Source: SKVR01 sp037441525
GTDB taxonomy: Bacteria; Bacteroidota; Bacteroidia; Bacteroidales; UBA7960
Assembly (NCBI GenBank): GCA_037441525.1
Contig: JBBISA010000029.1
Location: 1-51,176 of the forward strand
Length of the DNA stretch: 51,176 nucleotides
Reading direction: 5' to 3'
Positions 20,841-28,924 of the stretch are shown piece after piece. Made by a program: the position numbers and the translations under genes. Numbering within the stretch: the first letter of the stretch is position 1; each line of letters starts with the position of its first letter. The notes beneath the pieces are model-generated. The model was not told the origin of the DNA, did not search any database, and worked only from the letters and a program-made list of their open reading frames with translations.

Positions 20841-21230
20841 TCAAGCGAGGGCAGCATCGCCCCTTGTGCCCGTTCGAACACTAATGGCATCGAGGGTATC
20901 GACCACGAAAATTTTTCCGTCGCCACTGTTGCCCGTTTTATTTACTGCGATGATGGTTTCGATGGCAAGGTCTTTTTTTTCATCGGTAACTACCAGAGTA
21001 ATAGCCCTTTTTGGTTTCAGGCGGGGTTCGGGCCCCAGGGCTTTGAGCGCTTCCATAATTTCGGGGGCTTGTTGTTCATTGATGAATTTCTGGTAAGTAG
21101 GCCCCAAACCGCGACCCCTTCCCCTTCCAATTACGGGCCTTGCAGTAAAAGAGGGTAATCCTGCTTCTGAAAGGGCCTGTTTGGTCTGATTCATCTTGGC
21201 AATCCTGATGATGGCTAATATGAGTTTCAT
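20841..21230 (-). CDS. nifI2: P-II-like nitrogenase regulator NifI2
   Basis: This is a 129-residue PII (GlnB) family protein. In organisms with a nifH-nifI1-nifI2-nifD order, NifI1 and NifI2 together bind dinitrogenase and switch it off when nitrogen is sufficient, in response to 2-oxoglutarate and ATP. The T-loop region is the longer NifI2 type (GRGRGRGLGPTYQKFINEQQ) and lacks the tyrosine used for uridylylation in GlnB. The C-terminal GNSGDGKIFVVDTLDAISVRTG is the PII signature. It is intact and lies 35 bases after nifI1. Confidence 0.93.
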   Translation of the reverse strand: MKLILAIIRIAKMNQTKQALSEAGLPSFTARPVIGRGRGRGLGPTYQKFINEQQAPEIMEALKALGPEPRLKPKRAITLVVTDEKKDLAIETIIAVNKTGNSGDGKIFVVDTLDAISVRTGTRGDAALA

Positions 21231-21265
21231 AATGTGGTTTTTTGTGGATTCGTTAGAGTTTTCAA

Positions 21266-21595
21266 TTAAACTTCCTTCAGACCGGTTAAAATGGTGAATG
21301 ATTCAAGAACGGGGGTTACGAAAATTTTCCCATCGCCCAGGTTCCCTCTGGGCCCTGAACTGGCGGTTTCCATAATGGTGTCAATCACAAATTCCTTATC
21401 CGACTCCTTTATGCAAATCAACAATAGTTCCTTGGGGAGCTCATCGTAGGTTACATCTCCTACTTTTAAGCCTCTCTGTTTTCCACGGCCATATACATCC
21501 ATCCTGGTAACGGCCGGGAATCCGGCTTCAAACAACGCTTTCATTACTGGTCCGGTTTTTTCGGGTCTTACAATAGCTCTTAATAATACCTGCAT
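21266..21595 (-). CDS. nifI1: P-II-like nitrogenase regulator NifI1
   Basis: This is a 109-residue PII-family protein, the partner of NifI2. The ATG at 21595 is chosen because MQVLLRAIVRPEK is the normal N-terminus; the open frame upstream overlaps nifH and is not PII-like. The T-loop GRGKQRGLKVGDVTYDELPKE is that of NifI1, and the C-terminal signature is GNLGDGKIFVTPVLESFTILTG. The start is 25 bases after the nifH stop. Confidence 0.94.
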   Translation of the reverse strand: MQVLLRAIVRPEKTGPVMKALFEAGFPAVTRMDVYGRGKQRGLKVGDVTYDELPKELLLICIKESDKEFVIDTIMETASSGPRGNLGDGKIFVTPVLESFTILTGLKEV

Positions 21596-21620
21596 AGCTT
21601 TTTTCCTTTCAAAAAATGGT

Positions 21621-22445
21621 TTAGTTAAACAATCCGTAATTAATAAGCAAATCTTCGAGTTCGGCAATTTCGAGGGGCTTTGGAATGACAAACATTTTGT
21701 TTTCGTCAATTTTGCGAGCCAGAGAGCGGTACTGATCGGCCTGCGGATGGGCTGGCTCATACTCGATTACAGTTTTCCGGTATATTTCGGCTTTTTGCAC
21801 CATATTATCGCGCGGCACAAAATGGATCATTTGTGTTCCCAGCCTTTTGGCCAGCTCTTCGATCATGGCGTACTCATTATCAACATTGCGGCTGTTGCAG
21901 ATAAGACCACCCAGCCTTACACCACCGGCGTGGGCAAATTTTACAATACCCTTGCAAATGTTGTTGGCGGCATACATGGCCATCATTTCGCCTGAGCAAA
22001 CAATGTAAATCTTTTCGGCCTTGCCATCGCGGATGGGCATGGCAAAACCACCGCAAACCACATCGCCGAGTACGTCATAAAATACATAATCGAGTTCCTT
22101 GTCGTCGTCGTAGGCGCCCAATTGCTCGAGCAGGTTTATGGATGTAATGATACCACGACCGGCGCATCCTACCCCGGGTTCCGGACCACCCGACTCCACA
22201 CAGCTGGTAGAGCGGAATCCATGTTTTAGTACATCTTCAGATTCCACATCTTCGCCCTCCTCGCGAAGGGTATCAAGAACCGTTTTCTGGGCAAGGCCTC
22301 CCAGCAACAGGCGTGTGGAGTCGGCTTTGGGGTCACAGCCAACAACCATAACCTTTTTACCTAACTCGGTAAGTCCGGCAACTGTGTTTTGGGTGGTGGT
22401 ACTTTTACCAATTCCACCTTTTCCGTAAATGGCTACTTTTCTCAT
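21621..22445 (-). CDS. nifH: Nitrogenase iron protein NifH
   Basis: NifH is the ATP-dependent reductase that passes electrons to the MoFe protein, and it is also needed for FeMo-co maturation. The 274-residue sequence is intact. The P-loop is GKGGIGKS (8-15) and the [4Fe-4S] ligands are C94 and C131. R97, in GCAGRG, is at the position ADP-ribosylated in some bacteria. The switch regions are also conserved (VGCDPKADST; YDVLGDVVCGGFAMP). It is first in the operon and sits behind a good sigma-54 promoter. Confidence 0.98.
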   Translation of the reverse strand: MRKVAIYGKGGIGKSTTTQNTVAGLTELGKKVMVVGCDPKADSTRLLLGGLAQKTVLDTLREEGEDVESEDVLKHGFRSTSCVESGGPEPGVGCAGRGIITSINLLEQLGAYDDDKELDYVFYDVLGDVVCGGFAMPIRDGKAEKIYIVCSGEMMAMYAANNICKGIVKFAHAGGVRLGGLICNSRNVDNEYAMIEELAKRLGTQMIHFVPRDNMVQKAEIYRKTVIEYEPAHPQADQYRSLARKIDENKMFVIPKPLEIAELEDLLINYGLFN

Positions 22446-22493
22446 AAACTTGGTTTTAATTGATGAATAATAAAAATGTTTACGCTACCCCTT

Positions 22494-22510
22494 TGGCAGC
22501 TATAATGCCA
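22494..22510 (-). promoter_or_regulatory. Sigma-54 (-24/-12) promoter of nifH
   Basis: On the minus strand TGGCATTATAGCTGCCA has GG and GC separated by exactly 10 bases, as in the consensus TGGCAC-N5-TTGC. The predicted start is near 22484, leaving a leader of about 40 bases before the nifH ATG. The site is nearly palindromic, so the plus strand also has GG-N10-GC, but no gene lies that way. I found no TGT-N10-ACA NifA upstream site in 22551-22727. Confidence 0.68.
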
Positions 22511-22523
22511 TTTTGCCAAAAAC

Positions 22524-22550
22524 AAAAAAGCCCCCCACAAAATGGAGGGC
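22524..22550 (-). terminator. Rho-independent terminator after the nifA-like gene
   Basis: On the minus strand GCCCTCC and GGGGGGC form a 7-bp stem with one G-T pair around ATTTTGT, followed by six T. It lies about 180 bases after the nifA-like stop and just upstream of the nifH promoter, so it separates the two transcripts. The 22551-22727 stretch between has AT-rich sequence and no gene. Confidence 0.72.
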
Positions 22551-22727
22551 CTAACTATTTGAAATCTAATGAAAAATGAGCGATGGTTAATTTTTTATTA
22601 ATTGACTAATCGTTTAATTCTCTTCCAATATCCCATCATTAAGGTAGTATTTTAGGGGTCTAAACTACATTTATGTAACTTTTTTTCAGACCTCCCCCCC
22701 CGTTTTTTTCAACCGGTTTCGCTTTTT

Positions 22728-24328
22728 TTATTTTTCATCTGGCTGAGCAGGTTTATATCTTTTGGGATCAATGTTGTATTTTTTTATTCTGATGCCCATC
22801 ATGCGCTCAGTTATACCCAGCAACTTCGATGCTTTCAGCATATTTCCCTTTGTAGAATGAAGGGTTTCAAGGATGATCTGTTGCTCCACCAAAGATATAA
22901 TAGTCTCGAGTGTGCCCAGGGATTTTGTACCCGACGAAAGTGCAGTTTGGAGGGTTGGAGGGAGATTACTGGCCCTGATTACGCTGTCGGTGCTCATTAT
23001 GCAGGCACGTTCAATACAGTTTTCCAACTCGCGAATGTTACCAGGCCAGTGGTATACCATAAGCATATCGATGGCCGAAGATGAAATTCTTTTTATCTTT
23101 TTCTGGTTGTTTTGATTGAATTTCATGATAAAATGGTCGGCCAGGCCAGGGATATCGTTAATGCGTTCGCGCAAGGGCGGTATAAATACCGGAAAAACAT
23201 TGATGCGGTAATAAAGGTCTTCCCTGAAAGCACCCTTTTCTATCAATTCTTCCAGATTGCGGTTGGTGGCACATATAATCCGCACATCGGCTTTAATAGG
23301 AACTGTACTGCCCCGTCGCTCAAACTCACGTTGCTCCATAATGCGCAGAAGTTTCACCTGCGTGGAAGGGGGCAGTTCGCCAATCTCGTAAAGAAAAATG
23401 GTACCCCCCTGTGCAGCTTCAAACCGGCCAATGCGCAGAGCACTTGCCCCTGTAAATGCACCTTTTTCGTGGCCAAACAGTTCACTTTCGATGAGGCTTT
23501 CGGGCAGGGCCGCACAGTTTACCTTAATAAAGGGTTTATCGGCCCTGTTGCTGGCGTAATGAATGGCATCAGCCACCAATTCTTTTCCCACCCCGCTTTC
23601 GCCCCTTATAAGCACTGTGCTTGTGGTGGGGGCGACCTTGTCGATCATATCGAACAAATCGCGCATTTTACCTGAGTTTCCGACCAGATTCGATGGCCGC
23701 ACCCTTCTCTTATCTCAACATACAGTTTCTTATTTGCCTCACGCAATTGCAGAATTTCTTCCAGGTATTCCTGCCTTATGCGAACTGCCTGGGCAATAAT
23801 GGCCCCGCAGATGGAGAGCACTCCCGCATCTTCAGAAAAAGCCACATCGCCATTGTAAATTTTATTGATACTAAGGGTACCCACAATTTCTTTATTGTCG
23901 AGCACAGGCACACAAATAAAAGACACTTAACTGCTTTCGGGCAGACTAAGAACCCCCGTTTTATTAAGAAAATCGGGGTTTTCGAAAACCCGGGGGATTA
24001 CCACCGGCTTGCCCGACTCCACAACCTTGCCAAAAATGCCTTCGCCCAGATTATAGGTAATGTTTTGGGGATTATTCTGGGGCAATCCGCTGGCCACCTC
24101 TATTACAATCTGCTGGTTGCTGCGGTTTAAAATGGTAAGGATTACCTGCCGGGCTCCCAGGTGTTCCGAAATTTTGTCGATTACCTTGTTGAGATTGGTT
24201 TTTATCTCAAAGCTTTGATCATTTAAAACAGTAATTATTTCGAGCAATAGACTCAGTTCACGTTTTCCATAACACAATTGCCCCATGTTTTTTCTGCACC
24301 GAAAATCAGAAAATGCAACTTTTTCCAT
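22728..24328 (-). pseudogene. nifA: NifA-like sigma-54 activator, stop, frameshift and Walker B change
   Basis: NifA-type proteins drive sigma-54 transcription of nif genes. Domains in order are an N-terminal GAF domain (about 30-190), an AAA+ domain with Walker A GESGVGKE and the sigma-54 contact GAFTGA, and a Fis-type helix-turn-helix (NMLKASKLLGITERM). Three lesions are visible. An in-frame TAA at 23929-23927 lies inside the GAF domain (LPESS*VSFICVPV). A one-base loss in a G run at about 23702-23704 shifts EIREG out of frame with VRPSNLVGNSG. Walker B reads FLYEIGEL instead of the family's FLDEIGEL (TAC at 23390-23388; GAC to TAC). The Walker B aspartate is needed for ATP hydrolysis. The location directly upstream of nifH and the HTH sequence support NifA, but another nif activator of this family is possible. 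Confidence 0.85.
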
Positions 24329-24350
24329 AGGAGGGGATTATAAAGATCTG

Positions 24351-24358
24351 CAAAATTA
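24351..24358 (-). promoter_or_regulatory. Possible -7 box for the nifA-like gene
   Basis: TAATTTTG on the minus strand fits the Bacteroidota -7 consensus TAnnTTTG and ends 22 bases before the ATG. I see no good TTTG element at the -33 distance, so this is weak. The rest of 24359-24553 is AT-rich and holds no gene. Confidence 0.25.
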
Positions 24359-24553
24359 CAAATTCATAATGTTTCTTTCGCCATAACCCCACTTATTTAT
24401 TTTATGCCATACTTTTTTATTGTATTTTAACACAACACCCCCCTGTTTTTTCAATCGACATAAATTTTTTCTACATTTTTGTAACCTACAATAAGTTCAT
24501 CAAATAAAAAAACTCCAAAAAGCGCCTTACTCCCCAACGAAAACCTAAGGGTT

Positions 24554-24583
24554 GCAAAATAAGGTACCATAAAAAAATGGCAC
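24554..24583 (-). terminator. Probable terminator after the DUF418/PH-like pair
   Basis: On the minus strand GTGCCAT and ATGGTAC form a 7-bp stem with one G-T pair around TTTTTT, followed by CTTATTTT. It begins 28 bases after the stop of the upstream gene. Confidence 0.45.
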
Positions 24584-24610
24584 TATCAGGATTGTTCCTT
24601 CAATCTCTTA

Positions 24611-25153
24611 CTATTTTAAAGATGCCTGCCGCTGCTCAATTAGTCTCTTAATTTCCAGGGCATCGGTTTTGGTAAATTTCTTCCCTTCAATTCTTCCTGC
24701 CCCATAGCTTTTTATTATGATGTCAGAACCCAGGATGCTAGTGTCAATTTCTATGCTGGCCACATTTTTTATAGGTATAGAAATGGTGTCGGTATTGATA
24801 AGATATTTGTTACGCTTTTTAAACGGAACACTGGTGGCCGAAACGATGATTTTATCGGGGGTAAGTATTGATCCTCCCCGGGTAATGGCTGAAGTGAATT
24901 CATATTCCGAATTATCGAAAAAGCTCTCAGGCTGCTTTTTTCCAGCACCCGCGACTTCAGCCTTTGGTTCCCCGACAGAAGCCTCCTTATCAGTATTCTG
25001 TCCTTGCTCAAGCTTTATCAGCAGGTCAACTGCCGTTTTTGTCAGTCCCAGCTCTTCCCCTTTCATCAGTAAGATGCTGTAGGCCGAACCGGAAATTTCG
25101 CCACTACTCACCAATTCAGCGATCAATTCTTTAAAAAATTTTTCTTTCGACAT
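24611..25153 (-). CDS. Hypothetical protein with PH-like C-terminal domain
   Basis: This is a 180-residue soluble protein with no signal peptide. The first about 55 residues look like a short helical SHOCT-like segment, and a Glu/Lys/Pro-rich linker follows (about 55-80). The rest is beta-rich (TPDKIIVSATSV; ISIPIKNVASIEID; GSDIIIKSYGAGRIEGKKF) and resembles bacterial PH-like domains. The ATG at 25153 is preferred over the TTG at 25168; it starts four bases after the DUF418 stop, so the two genes are probably an operon. The function is unknown. Confidence 0.72.
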   Translation of the reverse strand: MSKEKFFKELIAELVSSGEISGSAYSILLMKGEELGLTKTAVDLLIKLEQGQNTDKEASVGEPKAEVAGAGKKQPESFFDNSEYEFTSAITRGGSILTPDKIIVSATSVPFKKRNKYLINTDTISIPIKNVASIEIDTSILGSDIIIKSYGAGRIEGKKFTKTDALEIKRLIEQRQASLK

Positions 25154-25157
25154 GTTT

Positions 25158-26402
25158 TTATTTTTCAACCTTCATTTTCTGAAGCTTACGATACGTTAAC
25201 GAACGCCACATCCATTCCATGGGTCCAAAGCGGAAGTGATTAAGCCAGTAATTACTCCAGATTACCTGCACCACATAAATGGCCACAACCAGCAATATAC
25301 CCTGCCAGAAATTCACCTTCCCATACAACCCGAAACCATAACCATAAAACAAGGTAGTAGCAATTACCGATTGCATGAGATAATTAGTAAGTGCCATCCT
25401 GCCGGTTTTAATTATGGCCTGACTTAACTTTCTAAAATACTCATGATAATAACAATGCGCTATAATGGAAATGTAAACCATACTCAGGGCCGGTGCACCA
25501 AACGACTGCCCAAACATATAGCCTACAAACATCCAGTCTAACTTTGCCATTGTTGAATTTAAACCACCCCAAGTAAATAATGTGTTTGCAACAAGGGCAA
25601 CCGGCAGGCTTATAAACAACAATTTTTTAAAGAAAGGCTTTGAGGCTTCAAGATTTTCGAACACTTTTTTGCGTGCCAGCACCATACCTACCAGAAACAT
25701 GGCCAATACGTTTGGATAAAAGAAAAGGAGTCCGCCCAGCATATTCTGGTATTCTTCGAGCCTCACAGCAACTATCTCGCTGAAACTGCCTCCCTGGTAA
25801 ATTACCAATGCCTTTTCAACAAAGATTCGCATGCTCTCGGCAGCAGCGAGCATGCCGGCCTGGGCACCCTCGGCAGCCTCTGGTATCGACATGGCAAGCT
25901 GCATAAGAAATACAAGAAAGGCAGAAATCAGCACCGGAAAGAGAAGCAAAATTGCCGCCCAAACCAGAAGGGTTTTGTTTGATTTTTTTCTGAACAGAAT
26001 CATGATAAACCCAAAAAGGGCGTAGAAAACGAGGATATCGCCATACCATAGTAAAACAACATGCAAAATTCCTATAACCAGCAGCCAGACCAGTCTTCGT
26101 TTGAAAACCGGCAAAACAGAAACACCTGATTCGTCAGCTTTTCTCAGAAAGAAATAGAATCCTATTCCGAACAACATTGAAAAAATTGTATAGAATTTAC
26201 CTGTAAAGAAAAACATAATAAAAAGGTGTGAAAAATGGTTCAGAGAATCTGTCCATAATACCAGTTCGCCGGTTTGAGCTGCAAAGGGAGCATTCATAAT
26301 AGGCATATTCACCATAAAAATGCCAACAAGGGCTATTCCGCGCAAAAGGTCAATGACCTCGAGCCTCTGGCTTTTTTCGAAAGGGGTAAGGGTGGTTGTC
26401 AT
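25158..26402 (-). CDS. DUF418 family membrane protein (YeiB-like)
   Basis: This 414-residue protein has about ten hydrophobic segments. The N-terminal RLEVIDLLRGIALVGIFMVNMP is the signature start of the DUF418/YeiB family, and the C-terminal half has the family's GRMALTNYLMQSVIATTLFYGYG and GPMEWMWRSLTY. The biochemical role of the family is not established; it is distantly like acyltransferase-3 membrane proteins. Downstream lies the small PH-like gene. The gene diverges from the Nudix regulator across a 250-base gap. Confidence 0.9.
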   Translation of the reverse strand: MTTTLTPFEKSQRLEVIDLLRGIALVGIFMVNMPIMNAPFAAQTGELVLWTDSLNHFSHLFIMFFFTGKFYTIFSMLFGIGFYFFLRKADESGVSVLPVFKRRLVWLLVIGILHVVLLWYGDILVFYALFGFIMILFRKKSNKTLLVWAAILLLFPVLISAFLVFLMQLAMSIPEAAEGAQAGMLAAAESMRIFVEKALVIYQGGSFSEIVAVRLEEYQNMLGGLLFFYPNVLAMFLVGMVLARKKVFENLEASKPFFKKLLFISLPVALVANTLFTWGGLNSTMAKLDWMFVGYMFGQSFGAPALSMVYISIIAHCYYHEYFRKLSQAIIKTGRMALTNYLMQSVIATTLFYGYGFGLYGKVNFWQGILLVVAIYVVQVIWSNYWLNHFRFGPMEWMWRSLTYRKLQKMKVEK

Positions 26403-26593
26403 TTTCAGTCAGTTTTGGTTTATTCTGATACTTTCAACTCTTTAATTGATTCTTTATTAACAAATGGTTTATGAATGTTGGAGATACCTCAATTGACGCT
26501 CAATAACTTACTAAATTACACGGTTGATAAATTTTTTGATGTTACTTTCCTTATAGATTCAAGGTTTTCTCGAATAGCTACAGAAATATTTTG

Positions 26594-26616
26594 CTTAGCG
26601 TATTTAGTACGTTAAG
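26594..26616 (+). promoter_or_regulatory. Candidate operator for the Nudix regulator / xyl operon
   Basis: CTTAGCGTA, a 5-base spacer (TTTAG) and TACGTTAAG form a 9-bp inverted repeat with one mismatch, 36 bases before the regulator start. Nudix-type regulators of Bacteroidota bind palindromes of this size, and this one sits where it would control the regulator-xylB-xylA transcript. The rest of 26403-26593 is AT-rich and shows nothing else. Confidence 0.5.
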
Positions 26617-26652
26617 TATTTTACTATTTTTACTGCCTTAAACCCCAAACCG

Positions 26653-27372
26653 ATGGCTGCTCTCAACCCCCATCTTTCTGCCGATTGTGTCATCTTCAAA
26701 TATGATGAAGAGCAACTTAAGGTATTGTTAGTAGAGAGAGAACCAGCCAATGGCAATTCGGTAGTTTTTCCGAACAATCTGAAGCTGCCTGGCGGGTTGG
26801 TTTACAACAACGAGTTATTCAAAGATGCCGCCAAACGCATTCTCCGGGAGCTTTCCTGTTTGGACAATGTAAACCTAGTTCAGTTTGATATGCTCGATTC
26901 GCTCGACAGGATGGAAAATGAAGCTGATAGACATTGGCTCGAAAAAACTACCGGTCTTACCATCGACCGGGTGGTTTCCATTGCCTATTACGGCATTATT
27001 GATCCGGCAGAAACCAAAAACTGTAATACCCGATCGCATTGGGTAGCAATGAACCAAATCCACAACCTCCCCTTCGACCACGAAGATATTATTCACCGGG
27101 CACTTTCGGCCATCAGGCAAAGCCTGAAGCGCGATGGTACCATTTTCGACCTGCTCACCCCCCGATTCACAATAAACCAGTTGCAGCATCTGATCACCAT
27201 TTTTTACGACCAGCAACCCGACAGCCGCAATTTCAGGAAAAAGCTTAAAAAACTTGATTTTATTGTGCCCCTAAACGAAAAACAGAAAAATGTAGCCCAT
27301 AAACCCGCCCAGCTTTTTGCTTTCGACCGGCAAAGATTTGAGCAATTCAACAATACCCGTATAATCTTTTAA
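26653..27372 (+). CDS. Nudix-domain transcriptional regulator (NrtR/AraR type), probable xylose regulator
   Basis: The 239-residue protein has an N-terminal Nudix fold (LSADCVIFKYDEEQLKVLLVERE) and a C-terminal winged helix (about 150-230; FTINQLQHLITIFYDQ and NFRKKLKKLDFI), the NrtR architecture. The Nudix box is degenerate: GGLVYNNELFKDAAKRILREL is followed by SCLDN instead of the catalytic EExG, so it probably senses a ligand rather than hydrolyses one. Relatives in Bacteroidota (AraR) control pentose genes. The position 12 bases before xylB suggests control of xylose use with a xylose-related effector, which is inferred. Confidence 0.85.
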   Translation: MAALNPHLSADCVIFKYDEEQLKVLLVEREPANGNSVVFPNNLKLPGGLVYNNELFKDAAKRILRELSCLDNVNLVQFDMLDSLDRMENEADRHWLEKTTGLTIDRVVSIAYYGIIDPAETKNCNTRSHWVAMNQIHNLPFDHEDIIHRALSAIRQSLKRDGTIFDLLTPRFTINQLQHLITIFYDQQPDSRNFRKKLKKLDFIVPLNEKQKNVAHKPAQLFAFDRQRFEQFNNTRIIF

Positions 27373-27384
27373 AAAATCAAAACT

Positions 27385-28866
27385 ATGCTATTACTCGGAT
27401 ACGACCTTGGCAGCTCATCAGTGAAAGCGAGCATAATTGATACAACTACCGGACAATGTATTGCATCGGCTTTCCATCCCAAAGAAGAAATGAAAATTTT
27501 GGCTCCGCAACCTGGCTGGGCCGAACAAGACCCCGAAACATGGTGGGCCAGCATAAAAGCCGCAACACAAGAGTTACTGCAAACCCCTGGTATAAAATCA
27601 GAAAACATCAAAGCCATCGGCATTTCTTACCAAATGCATGGATTGGTAATGGTAGATAAAAACCATAAGGTACTCCGCCCTTCAATTATTTGGTGCGACA
27701 GCCGGGCTGTTTCGCATGGCGACAAAGCTTTTGAAGAAATTGGCCCCGAGAAATGCTTACAATCCCTGCTAAATTCGCCAGGCAACTTCACCGCCTCGAA
27801 ACTTAAATGGGTTAAGGATAAAGAGCCAAATTTGTACGAAAAAACCCACCTCATCATGCTCCCTGGCGATTATATTGCCTTGCGTATGTCGGGTACACCC
27901 GTTACCACCCCTTCGGGCCTGTCAGAAGGCATATTCTGGGATTTTCCGAAAAATGAAGTTTCAAAACTGGTAATGGACCATTACGGGTTCCCTCAGTCAT
28001 TCATCCCCACTATATTGCCCAACATAGCGCCACAGGGCCAACTGAGCACTTCAGCAGCAACAGAACTTGGTCTGAAACCAGGCACCCCGATAACCTACCG
28101 CGCCGGCGATCAGCCCAACAATGCTCTATCGCTCAATGTAATGAACCCAGGAGAAATTGCTGCCACGGCAGGCACCTCTGGTGTAGTATTCGGGGTAAGC
28201 GACCAGGTGAAGTACGACCCGCTTTCGCGCGTGAACACCTTTGCCCATGTTAATCACACCAACGAAAAAACCCGGCTCGGTGTGCTCCTGTGCATAAACG
28301 GCACCGGCAGCATGAATTCGTGGCTCAAGCGCAACGTAGCCAACACAGGCATGAGCTACGACAATATGAACGAACTTTCGGCATCGGTAGCCCCAGGGGC
28401 CGACGGCCTTAAAATAGTGCCGTTTGGCAATGGTGCCGAACGCATTACCGGCAATAAGGACATGGGTTGCATGGTTTCAGGATTGAATTTTAACCGCCAC
28501 GGCCGCGAACATTTTATTCGCGCCGCACATGAAGGTATCGTATATGCCTTTAAATTTGGAATGGATATTATGGAGCAAACCGGCATTGACCCTGCGGTAA
28601 TCAGGGCAGGCCATTCAAACATGTTCCTGAGTCCGGTATTCCGTGAGTGTTTGGCCAGCATTGCCAATACCACCATTGAGCTTTACAATACCGATGGGTC
28701 GCAGGGTGCTGCCCGTGCGGCAGGCCTTGGGGCAGGTATTTTTGCCAGCGAAGCCGAAGCATTCAATGGCCTCGAAAAAATCAAAACCATCGAACCCGAC
28801 AAATCTATCAGGCAGCCCTTACTCGATGCCTTTGAAGGATGGAAAGAAGTACTTGAAAAAGCGTAA
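27385..28866 (+). CDS. xylB: Xylulokinase
   Basis: The product phosphorylates D-xylulose to xylulose 5-phosphate with ATP. It is a 493-residue FGGY-family kinase. The N-terminal phosphate loop is GYDLGSSSVKASI, then SYQMHGLVMVD and WCDSRA for sugar binding, and GDQPNNALSLNVM and GTSGVVFG for the second ATPase domain. The C-terminal GSQGAARAAGLGAG is the usual adenine-binding region. The gene lies between the Nudix regulator and xylA in one direction, which gives a complete xylose-to-xylulose-5-phosphate route. Confidence 0.95.
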   Translation: MLLLGYDLGSSSVKASIIDTTTGQCIASAFHPKEEMKILAPQPGWAEQDPETWWASIKAATQELLQTPGIKSENIKAIGISYQMHGLVMVDKNHKVLRPSIIWCDSRAVSHGDKAFEEIGPEKCLQSLLNSPGNFTASKLKWVKDKEPNLYEKTHLIMLPGDYIALRMSGTPVTTPSGLSEGIFWDFPKNEVSKLVMDHYGFPQSFIPTILPNIAPQGQLSTSAATELGLKPGTPITYRAGDQPNNALSLNVMNPGEIAATAGTSGVVFGVSDQVKYDPLSRVNTFAHVNHTNEKTRLGVLLCINGTGSMNSWLKRNVANTGMSYDNMNELSASVAPGADGLKIVPFGNGAERITGNKDMGCMVSGLNFNRHGREHFIRAAHEGIVYAFKFGMDIMEQTGIDPAVIRAGHSNMFLSPVFRECLASIANTTIELYNTDGSQGAARAAGLGAGIFASEAEAFNGLEKIKTIEPDKSIRQPLLDAFEGWKEVLEKA

Positions 28867-28924
28867 ATTAACCATTATCACCCATATAATTTCAGTTTAT
28901 AATTAATCTTAAACAATTACTACC

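Noticed and set aside
4780..23929. Reassignment of stop codons (TAA/TGA as sense) to explain the in-frame stops
   Set aside because: TAA and TGA end many intact genes in the same window at the expected family lengths, and both appear among the internal stops, so a code change does not fit.
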